A DNA stretch of 22,774 bases from contig JBNAVK010000022.1 of assembly GCA_049700435.1 (NCBI GenBank), forward strand, positions 1-22,774, given 5' to 3'. The first letter of the stretch is position 1, and every line of letters begins with the position of its first letter. Position numbers and translations under genes: made by a program. Of this stretch, positions 1 through 7,621 are shown piece after piece. The DNA comes from JAVZLH01 sp049700435 (GTDB lineage Archaea; Thermoproteota; Bathyarchaeia; Bathyarchaeales; Bathycorpusculaceae). The notes beneath the pieces were generated by a model. That model made no database searches. It was not told where the DNA came from and saw only the letters and a list, made by a program, of their open reading frames with translations.

Positions 1-2
1 GC

Positions 3-134
3 ATTTTCATAATAATTCTGCTCTTAATATTGGTCATAATCGTGGAGTTTGCTATTCCAACATTTTCGAGTAAAGAGAGTGAACCGAAAATCGAGGAAAA
101 CGTGGAAAAGCTTTTGAAACCTAATGCTTTATAA
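3..134 (+). CDS. C-terminal end of a membrane protein (partial)
   Basis: An open frame enters from the left edge and stops at TAA 132-134, giving 43 residues. It begins with a strongly hydrophobic run (IFIIILLLILVIIV), which looks like a transmembrane helix, followed by a charged, Lys/Glu-rich tail. No start is visible and the family cannot be told. The stop overlaps the AT-rich stretch that precedes the TBP promoter. It is probably the anchor end of a surface or membrane protein, but a chance open frame cannot be excluded because so little is seen. Confidence 0.45.
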   Translation: MFIIILLLILVIIVEFAIPTFSSKESEPKIEENVEKLLKPNAL

Positions 135-138
135 AGGG

Positions 139-146
139 TATTTAAG
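139..146 (+). promoter_or_regulatory. TATA box of the TBP gene
   Basis: The sequence TATTTAAG is centred about 28 bases before the ATG at 171, the usual distance from an archaeal TATA box to the transcription start. The mRNA would therefore start at or a few bases before the start codon, that is, be leaderless. No Shine-Dalgarno sequence is seen there. Position and composition are direct observation; promoter use is inferred. Confidence 0.5.
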
Positions 147-170
147 ATTCACTATTAGAAGTGATGTTTG

Positions 171-731
171 ATGACGAAGGGCAAAGCCATTGTAAACATC
201 GAAAACGTCGTCGCCTCCGCCACCCTAAACCAGAAAGTTGACTTAAACGCCGTCGTGAAAGGATATCCAGGAGTGGAGTATCGCCCCGAACAGTTTCCAG
301 GACTAGTTTTTAGGCTTAAGAGACCGAAGACAGCTACATTGATTTTCAACTCTGGAAAGATGGTTTGCACTGGCGCAAAATCTGAGAAGGAAGCCCGAAG
401 GGCTGTTGTAAAAGTGATTAAGGAGTTGAAGAAAGGCGGAATAATAATTATAAGTAAGCCGGAGCTGAAAATCCAGAACATTGTCGCCTCTGCCAGCCTA
501 GGCGGGATGATAGACTTGGAAAAAGCGGCTTACACCTTAGGAAAAACAATGTACGAACCGGAGCAGTTTCCAGGGCTAATTTACAGAATGGACGAGCCAA
601 AAGTTGTTATACTCTTGTTTGCGAGCGGGAAGCTTGTCTGTACAGGGGCAAAGAAAGAGCAGGATGTGTATGATGCGGTGCGCAAACTTCATGAGATACT
701 GGAGAAGCAAGAACTAATATTCTATGAATAG
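171..731 (+). CDS. tbp: TATA-box-binding protein (TBP)
   Basis: General transcription factor that binds the TATA box and recruits TFB and RNA polymerase. The 186-residue protein is two direct repeats of the TBP fold. The first carries VASATL, EQFPGLVFRL and FNSGKMVCTGAK (about residues 13-70); the second carries VASASL, EQFPGLIYRM and FASGKLVCTGAK (about 105-165). The length is normal for archaeal TBP, with a short acidic/aromatic tail ending EKQELIFYE. A TTG lies directly before the ATG at 171; I chose the ATG because it sits at leaderless distance from a TATA box. It is convergent with pyrE, with 21 bases between them. Identification is secure. Confidence 0.96.
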   Translation: MTKGKAIVNIENVVASATLNQKVDLNAVVKGYPGVEYRPEQFPGLVFRLKRPKTATLIFNSGKMVCTGAKSEKEARRAVVKVIKELKKGGIIIISKPELKIQNIVASASLGGMIDLEKAAYTLGKTMYEPEQFPGLIYRMDEPKVVILLFASGKLVCTGAKKEQDVYDAVRKLHEILEKQELIFYE

Positions 732-752
732 TGTTCTTTAAACTTAAATTTC

Positions 753-1421
753 TTATCCCTTTTTAACCTGTTTCAAAATTGTCTTCAACTGTTCTTCATC
801 TATTGCTCCTATCTCATGCAACTTGTTGGCTATTTCACTAACTCTAATCATGGCGTGCAGTTTTATCCCGTTTTTCTCAAGCCTCTCTTTGCCGCCTTCT
901 TCCCTATCCAAAAGCACAACCGCGTCAGTTACAACCCCGCCCTCAACAGTTATTGCTTTTGCCGCTTTCTTTAAAGATAAGCCGGTTGTAATCAAATCGT
1001 CAACAAGCAGAACATGGTCTCCAGGCGCAATTACTCCTTCCACCCTCCTTTGTCGTCCATGTAGCCGAACGCCTCTGCGAATGTAGAAGAACGGTTTTTT
1101 TAGGTTATAGGCTATTAGGGACGCGAATGGTATGCCTGCAACTGGTATTCCAGCTACCCTCTCAAATCTTTCGGCGCCTACATCTCCTTTTATGAAGTCT
1201 ACGTAAAAATCGCAGATTTTGTGGAAAGCATCCGGAAAGCTTGGAACAATCCGTAGGTCGATGTAGTAGGGGCTTATTTTTCCGCTTGTAAGCCTAAAGG
1301 CTCCGAATTCTAAAGCGCCAATTTTGTTTAGGATTTTGCAGATTTCAGTCTTGATGTTTTCTCTGCTTTTTTCAGGAGTCAAATTTTCACGTCCGCTTAG
1401 AAACTTGATATATTTTGCCAA
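753..1421 (-). CDS. pyrE: Orotate phosphoribosyltransferase
   Basis: Converts orotate and PRPP to OMP in cytosolic pyrimidine synthesis. The PRPP-binding loop is clear at about residues 138-149 (VLLVDDLITTGLS), and the substrate loop TSGKISPYYID is at 45-55. A basic segment RRGVRLHGRQRR (115-126) occupies the place of the family's catalytic flexible loop. The length of 222 residues is slightly long. The ATG at 1421 lies inside the upstream hydrolase gene and gives about 25 extra N-terminal residues compared with typical archaeal PyrE. A TTG at 1382-1380, just after that gene's stop, gives a start without overlap and is a serious alternative. It is probably co-transcribed with the MBL-fold gene upstream. 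Confidence 0.94.
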   Translation of the reverse strand: MAKYIKFLSGRENLTPEKSRENIKTEICKILNKIGALEFGAFRLTSGKISPYYIDLRIVPSFPDAFHKICDFYVDFIKGDVGAERFERVAGIPVAGIPFASLIAYNLKKPFFYIRRGVRLHGRQRRVEGVIAPGDHVLLVDDLITTGLSLKKAAKAITVEGGVVTDAVVLLDREEGGKERLEKNGIKLHAMIRVSEIANKLHEIGAIDEEQLKTILKQVKKG

Positions 1422-2079
1422 CTTCAGGCACTAGACAAGTGACTTTTGGCATTTCCTTCTTCAAAATTTCAGCGAACTTTTTCTGTTCCTCTGAAGAGCC
1501 AGTGTGGTAAGGAACAGCAACTTTAGGCTTAGTCAACCTTGCAATTTCAAGGCCCGATGATGGCGAAGCTCCAGGAGCTATTCCCACGGTGCAGAAGACA
1601 ACATCAAACTTTTCCTTCTCTCCTAAGGATGCCATCTCTGGAAACGGAAGGCTGTCCGCAGTGTGGAAAACTTTTACGCCATCTTCGCTTGTGATTATGA
1701 AAGTTACTGGCGTGGCTGCTGGGGGATGGTGACTTCTCTCAGCCTTTACGGAAACATCGCCTATTTTAACTTCAGAGCCTTGTTGAACTTCGTTAAGTTT
1801 TTCTTGTGGGATTATGTTTCGAAGCCTTTTCGCTGATGTGGAATCAGCGATTACCATACATCCCGTTTGTTTATGGATTTCTGAAACCAGTGCTTGGTCT
1901 AGATGGTCGTAGTGTTCGTGGCTGACCAAAACGGCATCGGCAGTTTTGAATTCTCGAGCTTTCGCGTCCACGGGGTCTATAACAAGGGTTTTAGTTGGGG
2001 TTTTTATGGTTACTCCGGCGTAGCGGTTAAACCAAACGAAGAATACTTCATTTTTTGCGGGAATTTTCTCAATGGCCAT
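1387..2079 (-). CDS. MBL-fold metal-dependent hydrolase (UPF0173/UlaG-like)
   Basis: Metallo-beta-lactamase-fold protein of 230 residues. The metal site is visible: HEHYDH at 54-59 (the HxHxDH motif), SHH at 116-118, the Asp of HTAD at 139-142 and His192. This matches single-domain UPF0173/UlaG-type hydrolases, for which the natural substrate is usually unknown; cyclic or phosphodiester compounds are possible. No signal peptide or membrane helix is seen, so it is probably cytosolic. It starts with ATG and heads a transcript with pyrE; its 3' end overlaps the annotated pyrE start by 35 bases. Minus-strand AT boxes at 2093-2100 and 2112-2120 are possible promoters. The fold assignment is firm, the substrate is not. 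Confidence 0.85.
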   Translation of the reverse strand: MAIEKIPAKNEVFFVWFNRYAGVTIKTPTKTLVIDPVDAKAREFKTADAVLVSHEHYDHLDQALVSEIHKQTGCMVIADSTSAKRLRNIIPQEKLNEVQQGSEVKIGDVSVKAERSHHPPAATPVTFIITSEDGVKVFHTADSLPFPEMASLGEKEKFDVVFCTVGIAPGASPSSGLEIARLTKPKVAVPYHTGSSEEQKKFAEILKKEMPKVTCLVPEVGKIYQVSKRT

Positions 2080-2159
2080 ATCCTATTCCTCATTTTAAAT
2101 AGTGCGCTTAGGTTTTAAAGAGCTTGTGTTTAGCACCCTCTCCGGATATAGGGTTTAAC

Positions 2160-2191
2160 ACTTGATATTACATAAATCTGTGTTATCAAGT
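2160..2191. promoter_or_regulatory. Inverted repeat upstream of larA (possible operator)
   Basis: Perfect 8-base arms, ACTTGATA at 2160-2167 and TATCAAGT at 2184-2191, are separated by 16 bases. They lie between the divergent MBL and larA genes, just upstream of the likely larA TATA box (CTTAATAAT, 2205-2213). A dimeric regulator could bind here, or it may form a weak RNA hairpin. No family-specific operator is recognised. Confidence 0.3.
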
Positions 2192-2204
2192 TCTATGATA
2201 AAGG

Positions 2205-2213
2205 CTTAATAAT
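2205..2213 (+). promoter_or_regulatory. Probable TATA box of larA
   Basis: CTTAATAAT is centred about 45 bases before the ATG at 2254. It would place the mRNA start near 2235 with a leader of roughly 19 bases. That leader contains AGTGATG (2243-2249), which resembles the archaeal ribosome-binding sequence GGTGAT and lies about 5 bases before the start. Confidence 0.35.
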
Positions 2214-2253
2214 TGCCTTTTACGTGTTTTCATATTCATGGCAGTGATGCCCT

Positions 2254-3528
2254 ATGGTTGACGTTTGGCTTCCATATGGAAAAACCGAAGTATGCGTCAG
2301 AATTCCCGCAAGAAATTTTCTAGGCGCCATAGAGCCTAAAGAAAAACCTGGCGCGCCCAACGCCAGAGCCGAAATTGAAAGAGCTTTAAAAGAGCCAATA
2401 GGCTCAAAGAGGCTGAGTGAAATTGCTAAACCAGAACAAAAGGTGGCAATTGTTGTTGATGATGCCACTAGACCGGCGCCAAGCCACCTTATGGTTCCGC
2501 CTTTGCTTAACGAATTGAACATGGCTGGCGTGAAGGATGATAATGTAACAGTTATTTTTGGTTGTGGAACACATAAAGCTGTCACGCAAGAAGAAGCTCT
2601 GCAACTTCTCGGCGAAGAAGTTGTTAGACGCGTAAAAACCTTGAATCATGATTGTAGGGCTGACGACTTGGTTTATGTTGGTGAAACCAAGAAACATGGA
2701 ACCAAAGTTTATTTGAACAAGATTTTCGCCGAGGCTGATTTGAAGGTTTTAACAGGCGATGTGTGCTTCCACTATTATGCTGGTTACGGAGGCGGAAGAA
2801 AAAGCGTTCTGCCAGCAGTTTCTGGAGAAGAAACAATAAAGCATAACCACGCAATGATTTTAAATCCAAATGCCAAAACAGGCATTTTGGAAGGAAACCC
2901 CATCCACGAAGACATGGTGGAAGCTGCAAGACTTGCGAAAGTTGATTTTATCTTGAACGTTGTAACTAACAGCAAGGGTGAAGTTGTTAAGGCGTTCGCT
3001 GGCGATTTGGAGCAAGCATTTTATGAAGGAGTTAAGGTTGTCGACGAAATGTACCGTGTAACCGTCAACAGAAGGGCTGACATAGTCATTGTAAGTCCGG
3101 GCGGGCATCCGGCGGATGTTAACCTTTTCCAAGCCTACAAGGGAGTTGACAGCGCCTTAGAAGTTGTTAAGCGTGGCGGTGTAATTGTTTTAGTTGCGGA
3201 GTGCCCTGAAGGGCATGGGAATCAAGTTTTCTATGATTGGATGATGAAATTTAGCGATTTGAGGGCTGTTGAAAGAGAGATTAAGCGCAATTTTGTTTTG
3301 GGCGGGCACAAAGCCTATTACCTTCTTAAGGCTTTGCAAAACCACGATATAATTTTGGTTTCCTCAATGCCAGATTACTATGCAACAAACATCTTTAAGT
3401 TGAAAACTGCAAGGGCGGTGAATGTTGCTTTAAGCGAGGCTTTTAACATTGCTGGAAAAGACGCTAAAGTGTGGGCTATGCCTTACGGAAACTTTACGTT
3501 GCCAGAAGTTAAAGCTGGCGAGGAATGA
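2254..3528 (+). CDS. larA: LarA-family nickel-pincer 2-hydroxyacid racemase/epimerase
   Basis: LarA enzymes racemise lactate or related 2-hydroxyacids with a tethered nickel-pincer nucleotide. The 424-residue length is that of the family. Expected active-site residues are present in order: DDATRP at 69-74, GTHK with His107, HYYAGYGGGRK with His173 and Lys183 (Lys183 matches the lysine that carries the cofactor), then His197/His199. The cofactor is made by LarB, LarC and LarE, none of which are in the window. Family members act on several hydroxyacids, so lactate is only one possible substrate. The ATG at 2254 follows a GTGATG ribosome-binding-like sequence. It stands alone on its strand, followed by an acetyltransferase 64 bases later. 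Confidence 0.88.
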   Translation: MVDVWLPYGKTEVCVRIPARNFLGAIEPKEKPGAPNARAEIERALKEPIGSKRLSEIAKPEQKVAIVVDDATRPAPSHLMVPPLLNELNMAGVKDDNVTVIFGCGTHKAVTQEEALQLLGEEVVRRVKTLNHDCRADDLVYVGETKKHGTKVYLNKIFAEADLKVLTGDVCFHYYAGYGGGRKSVLPAVSGEETIKHNHAMILNPNAKTGILEGNPIHEDMVEAARLAKVDFILNVVTNSKGEVVKAFAGDLEQAFYEGVKVVDEMYRVTVNRRADIVIVSPGGHPADVNLFQAYKGVDSALEVVKRGGVIVLVAECPEGHGNQVFYDWMMKFSDLRAVEREIKRNFVLGGHKAYYLLKALQNHDIILVSSMPDYYATNIFKLKTARAVNVALSEAFNIAGKDAKVWAMPYGNFTLPEVKAGEE

Positions 3529-3592
3529 GGTTAAATAGTAAAAGTAATTAGCTTTTTAAGTCACCTAATAACAAAAGGCTGGCGAACCCAAA

Positions 3593-4069
3593 TTGCAGAA
3601 AACCTTCAAACTGCGAAAGTTTAAGGCAAGCGACCTGCAAAAAGTGATGTACATCAACCGTGTATGCCTCCCAGAAAACTACGGAGACTTCTTCTTCATG
3701 GACCTCTACAATAGGTTTCCGGAAACCTTCGTTGTTGCAGAGGAAAATGGGGAAGTCATCGGCTACATAATGTGCAGGATTGAGTTAGGTCTTTCAAACT
3801 TCGGCTTCGGCGGACTAATCAAAAAAGGACATATTGTTTCGATAGCTGTTTTATCCAATCATAGAAGAAAGGGAGTTGGAGAAGCCTTGGTGAAAGAAGC
3901 TATGAAAGGCATGCGGTTTTACAATGCGAAACAATGCTTCCTCGAAGTAAGGGTGACCAACACTTCTGCAATCAACCTTTATAAGAAGTTAGGGTTTCAG
4001 GTGACTCGCACAATCCACGGGTATTATTCTGATGGAGAAGACGCTTACGTCATGAGCATCAAACTATGA
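3593..4069 (+). CDS. rimI: RimI-like GNAT N-terminal acetyltransferase
   Basis: GNAT-fold enzyme of 158 residues that likely acetylates protein N-termini with acetyl-CoA, as archaeal RimI/Ard1 proteins do. Motif A is present (GHIVSIAVLSNHRRKGVG, with RRKGVG at 91-96 for the CoA pyrophosphate), as is motif B (EVRVTNTSAINLYKKLGF, 118-135). The start is a TTG at 3593. The first ATG, at codon 19, would remove the first beta strand (FKLRKFKASD), so TTG is preferred. An AT box GCTTTTTAAG (3551-3560) lies at suitable distance for a short-leader transcript. A small-molecule substrate cannot be excluded. It is convergent with the next gene, 5 bases away. Confidence 0.82.
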   Translation: MQKTFKLRKFKASDLQKVMYINRVCLPENYGDFFFMDLYNRFPETFVVAEENGEVIGYIMCRIELGLSNFGFGGLIKKGHIVSIAVLSNHRRKGVGEALVKEAMKGMRFYNAKQCFLEVRVTNTSAINLYKKLGFQVTRTIHGYYSDGEDAYVMSIKL

Positions 4070-4074
4070 GCTTA

Positions 4075-4521
4075 TTAGCTTACATGCAATTTTGTTCCAT
4101 ACTCTGCCTTTTCACTCAAGTAATTCACGGCTTGAAGCATGGTTTTTGCAATTCCGAGAAGGCTTAGAAGCACAACAACTGCAAGAACCATACGAAAGTC
4201 AACGAAAAAATTCAAGTTGTTGAAGGTCAGACTGAAAACACCCCCGTTCAACTTTAGGATTAGATAGAGTGTTACGAACAGCGCCTTGGCAACATTGAGA
4301 AAGTACTGGTATATTGTGCCGCTGGTAAGTTCCCCGAGAATCATAAGAACAATATATATTATGACAAAGGTTTCCACAATTTGCCACAAGCCTGGAATAA
4401 ACTCCGTAAGCGGCGATACGAAACTCCACAAAACAAAATACACCATGTAGAATAGGATTCCCTTAAATGTTGCTTTGAGTGCTTTGAACACGATTTTGCG
4501 AACAAACGCTTTATCAACCAT
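4075..4521 (-). CDS. Conserved-looking membrane protein, unknown function
   Basis: Unrecognised 148-residue membrane protein with about four hydrophobic segments: near residues 20-36, 45-65, 76-97 (LFVTLYLILKL region) and 110-128 (MVLAVVVLLSLLGI). The N-terminus is basic (MVDKAFVRKIVFKALKATFK) and should lie inside the cell. No catalytic motif is seen. Its start overlaps the 3' end of the upstream secreted-protein gene by 8 bases, so the two are almost surely translated together and may form a complex. I cannot assign a function. Confidence 0.75.
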   Translation of the reverse strand: MVDKAFVRKIVFKALKATFKGILFYMVYFVLWSFVSPLTEFIPGLWQIVETFVIIYIVLMILGELTSGTIYQYFLNVAKALFVTLYLILKLNGGVFSLTFNNLNFFVDFRMVLAVVVLLSLLGIAKTMLQAVNYLSEKAEYGTKLHVS

Positions 4522-5293
4522 AGGGTATCACCATTGATCCGTAATTAAAAACTGACGTTAGAAAGTAAGCCTCAAAATGTCCGTCTGAAGTAAAGCTTGT
4601 AATAGGCACGAAAAGCTCAATGTATCCGTTGTAGGATGCGTGTTGCGGTGCCTCAAAGGAAACTTGGTTTTCTCCAACAAGCACGCCAGAACTGTTATAC
4701 ATTTTGATTTCTATGTTTCCGGCAACATCAAAGAAAGCGTGATTCTCAAAACTTATTGGCACAGTAACTTGAAGGTGTGTTCGGTTAAATCTTTCATTGT
4801 TTGGTTCTCCTAATGTGAAATTGTAAAATGGAGCACCCCAAGGAATGGATAGGTTTGTTGACACTCCAACGGGAACCAATTCTGCAAGTCTCATGCCAGC
4901 AAAAACCGCAACCTCAAGTTCGGAGTCGTTAAACAGATAGTTGTCGCTGTGCTGCAGCAGCTCGCCGATTTCAATTGTCATGTTATGGCTTGTTGTTAAG
5001 TTTTCTCCTCTTCCTATGTTAGAAACAAACGTGGAACCAGTAGCGATGAGGTTACCATTAGAATCTAAGAGTTGCGTTGTCGTGTTGAAGGCACCTATGG
5101 TGTAATATCCTTCGTTAATGATGTTTATGGGCAAGGAAAAGAGCAGCTTGTTCTCGCTGGTCATGTTAATTTGTGGTTCTCCAAAATTGAAGTGTAAATC
5201 TTTGATGGAATAGGCAGCTGAGACAAGGAAGGCTGCGAGGAATATCCAGAAGATAGTTGTGGCAATCCCTATCATTCTAATAGTTAAGTTCAT
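4514..5293 (-). CDS. Membrane-anchored extracellular protein with two similar beta domains
   Basis: Unrecognised 259-residue protein. One N-terminal hydrophobic helix (about residues 8-30) is followed by an extracellular part that seems to hold two related domains. The first begins FNFGEPQINMTS (about 35) with LLFSLPINIINEGYY; the second begins YNFTLGEPNNERFN (about 157) with LQVTVPISFENHAFF. The pattern recalls LEA14/WHy-type beta sandwiches, but this is a guess. At least nine Asn-X-Ser/Thr sequons are present (NMT, NTT, NLT, NDS, NLS, NFT, NRT, NSS and others), as expected for a heavily N-glycosylated surface protein. It overlaps the downstream four-helix protein by 8 bases and follows another membrane gene. 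Confidence 0.75.
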   Translation of the reverse strand: MNLTIRMIGIATTIFWIFLAAFLVSAAYSIKDLHFNFGEPQINMTSENKLLFSLPINIINEGYYTIGAFNTTTQLLDSNGNLIATGSTFVSNIGRGENLTTSHNMTIEIGELLQHSDNYLFNDSELEVAVFAGMRLAELVPVGVSTNLSIPWGAPFYNFTLGEPNNERFNRTHLQVTVPISFENHAFFDVAGNIEIKMYNSSGVLVGENQVSFEAPQHASYNGYIELFVPITSFTSDGHFEAYFLTSVFNYGSMVIPYG

Positions 5294-5347
5294 CGCGTTT
5301 CCCTTTCCTTTACGGCGGAGGCTTTTAGAGCATACAAAGGCTCTGGC

Positions 5348-5818
5348 TTAGGTTTGCTGCTGTTGCGAATTGTTTTTCTGCTGCTCGTTCTGAGACTGGG
5401 CAACTTCCTCTGGCGGTATAACTACAATTTGTGGTTCCGACGGTTTAACCTCAGGCTTTGCTTCCTTCGCTGGTGTGGCTTTTGCGTTTTGAGGAAGCGA
5501 TTTAGGCTGTGGCGCCGCTGGTTTTTGCACGGCAACAGCTTCAACTTTTGGAGCATTCACAATTATGGTAACTCCTCGTATTGTTATTAGCGAGCCAATC
5601 CAACCCATAACTCCAAGATACATTATGTGTATGCATGTTGCAATCAATGGCGCAAGCGCTCCACCGAAAGTCTGCATCAAATCTTCAGAGGCAATTATGC
5701 TCAAGTTTTGGGTTAAAAACCCGTAGGCACTTATGAAAGTGAATACTAGCAATGCGACGCCTACTCCGAGAACTGCAACGCCGGAAAGAGCTATTTTATC
5801 TCTAAAGCTTTTGAACAT
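5348..5818 (-). CDS. Two-helix membrane protein with Pro/Gln-rich tail
   Basis: Unrecognised 156-residue protein. Two hydrophobic helices (about residues 11-32 and 52-80) are followed by a low-complexity tail rich in Pro, Ala, Lys, Gln and Glu, ending in a Gln/Asn run (QQKNNSQQQQT). The tail is likely unstructured and cytosolic or external depending on topology. A minus-strand AT box (ATATTTAAAATC, roughly 5846-5857) lies at promoter distance from the ATG. It is the first of three consecutive minus-strand membrane genes with a 54-base gap to the next, so a shared transcript is plausible. No function can be proposed. Confidence 0.7.
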   Translation of the reverse strand: MFKSFRDKIALSGVAVLGVGVALLVFTFISAYGFLTQNLSIIASEDLMQTFGGALAPLIATCIHIMYLGVMGWIGSLITIRGVTIIVNAPKVEAVAVQKPAAPQPKSLPQNAKATPAKEAKPEVKPSEPQIVVIPPEEVAQSQNEQQKNNSQQQQT

Positions 5819-5929
5819 GAATCTGGCCCCGTCTTATGGTTTTAGAGATTTTAAATATTAAATCTTCTGACACACTAAGCATAATTTGGGCTACCGATTA
5901 AAAATCAAGCAGAAAAATAAGGGTTAAAA

Positions 5930-6535
5930 TTAGGGAGATAAACCTAGCTTCTGATAAATCCGCTGTTTGTTCTCTTCAACGTTCTTTGCAACATCCATGA
6001 AAATGTTGTTTCCATGAGAGTCTATGGCAACAGCCAAAGGACCAAACTCTTCAACCTCAAAAATCCACATGGCTTCAGGTGTTCCCAAATCAAGCCACTC
6101 CACGCCCTTAACCTTCTTTATGGCTTTCGCAGCTAAAATGGCGGCGCCGCCAGTAAAAGCGCCGTAAACAGCACCGTATTTTGCCATGGCATCAGTTGTC
6201 TTCTTGCCCATTCCACCCTTGCCAATAACCACGCGAACCTTAAAGTTTTTTATGAACTCATCTTCGAAAATGTCCATTCTCGTGCTTGTTGTTGGACCCG
6301 CAGCGATGGCAACCCAATCCTCGCCTTTCTTGCTTACAACTGGTCCACAGTGGAAAACTGCTAAGCCTTCAAGGTTTAGGGGCAAAGGCTTTCCTTGGCT
6401 ATGATATTCCAGTGCTCTTCTGTGAGCTTGGTCGCGTGCTGTAACAATGGTTCCAGTTACGTAGAGAACATCGTTAACCTTGAGTTTGCGTATTTCCCCC
6501 TCAGAGATTGGTGTTTTAAGCTTGTAAACAGCCAT
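5930..6535 (-). CDS. fumB: Class I fumarate hydratase, beta (C-terminal) subunit
   Basis: Small subunit of the two-part Fe-S fumarase that interconverts fumarate and malate. At 201 residues it matches the C-terminal domain of class I fumarases and tartrate dehydratases. Family signatures are VTARDQAHRR at 31-40, HCGPVV around 62-67, AAGPTTSTRM and VIGKGGMGKKTTDAM. It lies 9 bases downstream of the alpha-subunit gene on the same strand, so the pair is an operon. The sequence alone does not distinguish fumarase from L-tartrate dehydratase; fumarase is preferred because anaerobic archaea use it in their partial TCA cycle. Two-subunit class I enzymes are usually oxygen sensitive. Confidence 0.92.
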   Translation of the reverse strand: MAVYKLKTPISEGEIRKLKVNDVLYVTGTIVTARDQAHRRALEYHSQGKPLPLNLEGLAVFHCGPVVSKKGEDWVAIAAGPTTSTRMDIFEDEFIKNFKVRVVIGKGGMGKKTTDAMAKYGAVYGAFTGGAAILAAKAIKKVKGVEWLDLGTPEAMWIFEVEEFGPLAVAIDSHGNNIFMDVAKNVEENKQRIYQKLGLSP

Positions 6536-6544
6536 TTTTTCACC

Positions 6545-7426
6545 TCACTTAACTTTATGGGTTAAATACTCAACTTTCCCGTCTGGATGGATTCTTGCAG
6601 AAGCTCTTCTAGCAGCCCAACAGTTGAAGGCAACAGCAGCCGGAAAAGAAGCCGGATGCCTAAAAGCATAATCAACATGCACGTCTAAAACCGTTGTTTT
6701 TCCACCTAATCCCATAGGACCTATCCCAGTCATGTTAACGGCTTCCAACAACTCCTTTTCAAGCTTATCCAACTCTGGATTTGGATTAGGCTCGCCCAAT
6801 GGTCTAAGCAACACTTTCTTCGCCAGTTTCATGGCTATGTCTGCTCCACCGCCGACTGCAACGCCCAAAATTGTTGGTGGACACGGCTGCGCCCCAGCCT
6901 TTATCACGGCGTCCAAAACAAATTTCTTCAAGCCTTTCACGCCTTCTCCTGGCACAAGCATCCCCGTGACGCAGACGTTTTCTGAGCCGCCCCCCTTCGT
7001 CATAACCGTTAGTTCTAGGCTGTTTCCAGCCGTGATTTCCCAGTTTATGTAGGGTATGAATCTTCCAGTGTTGTCTCCGCTGTTTTTCTGGGTGAAGGGG
7101 TCAACCGCGTTCGGTCTTAGAGGGACTTCTTTTGTGGCTCTGCGTGTGGCGTTCACCAAAGCCTCTTCAACCTTGTCTAAACCTTTCACTTCTGCGCCTG
7201 CTTTTGCGTAGAAAATTATTGTGCCAGTGTCTTGGCAAACTGGTGCTTGAAATTTTTCTGCAAGTTCAATGTTGTCCAAAATTGCCTTAAGCTGCGTCTT
7301 TCCAGTTTCGCTTGTTTCCTCCTCATAAGCCTTCTTAAGCGCCTTCTTTACATCGTCGGGCAAATATATTACCGCTTGTTTCAAAATTTCAAATGCGACA
7401 TTTTCCACAACCTTTGCTATTTCCAA
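6545..7426 (-). CDS. fumA: Class I fumarate hydratase, alpha (N-terminal) subunit
   Basis: Large, 4Fe-4S-binding subunit of fumarase, 293 residues. The three cysteines expected to hold the cluster are visible: C64 in VCQDTG, C182 in QPCPPTILG and C269 in FNCWAARR. Other family blocks are FTQKNSGDNTGRF and KGGGSENVC. The start is TTG, preceded by a purine-rich GAGGG about nine bases away that can serve as ribosome-binding site. It is first in a two-gene operon with the beta subunit. Tartrate dehydratase is the alternative. Confidence 0.92.
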   Translation of the reverse strand: MEIAKVVENVAFEILKQAVIYLPDDVKKALKKAYEEETSETGKTQLKAILDNIELAEKFQAPVCQDTGTIIFYAKAGAEVKGLDKVEEALVNATRRATKEVPLRPNAVDPFTQKNSGDNTGRFIPYINWEITAGNSLELTVMTKGGGSENVCVTGMLVPGEGVKGLKKFVLDAVIKAGAQPCPPTILGVAVGGGADIAMKLAKKVLLRPLGEPNPNPELDKLEKELLEAVNMTGIGPMGLGGKTTVLDVHVDYAFRHPASFPAAVAFNCWAARRASARIHPDGKVEYLTHKVK

Positions 7427-7565
7427 TGGTTATTTCCCTCGCTTATTAGCCAGTTTTATGAAGAAGCGTACTTATGTCTTATCTCAATTGGATTAAAAGT
7501 TTAAAGGTAAAATGCATCACTTTAACTGACCTCTCTGCGGTTTAAACGCTGTCGTGTCTCGCTCA

Positions 7566-7574
7566 TTTTAAATA
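7566..7574 (+). promoter_or_regulatory. TATA box of radA
   Basis: TTTTAAATA is followed by a likely transcription start about 26 bases on, near 7596. The ATG at 7574 overlaps this box and so could hardly be within the mRNA, which supports the downstream ATG at 7622 as the true radA start. A purine-rich stretch AGAAGGCGAG lies in the predicted leader. Confidence 0.45.
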
Positions 7575-7621
7575 TGGCTTGCCTTAACTGTTTCAGAATA
7601 GAAGAAAGAAGGCGAGCTTTC

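Noticed and set aside
5930..7426. L-tartrate dehydratase instead of fumarase
   Set aside because: The two share all visible motifs; fumarase is preferred for its central role in archaeal metabolism, but this is not proof.
7574..7621. A 16-residue N-terminal extension of RadA from ATG 7574
   Set aside because: The ATG overlaps the likely TATA box and the residues are unlike RadA N-termini; ATG 7622 fits better.
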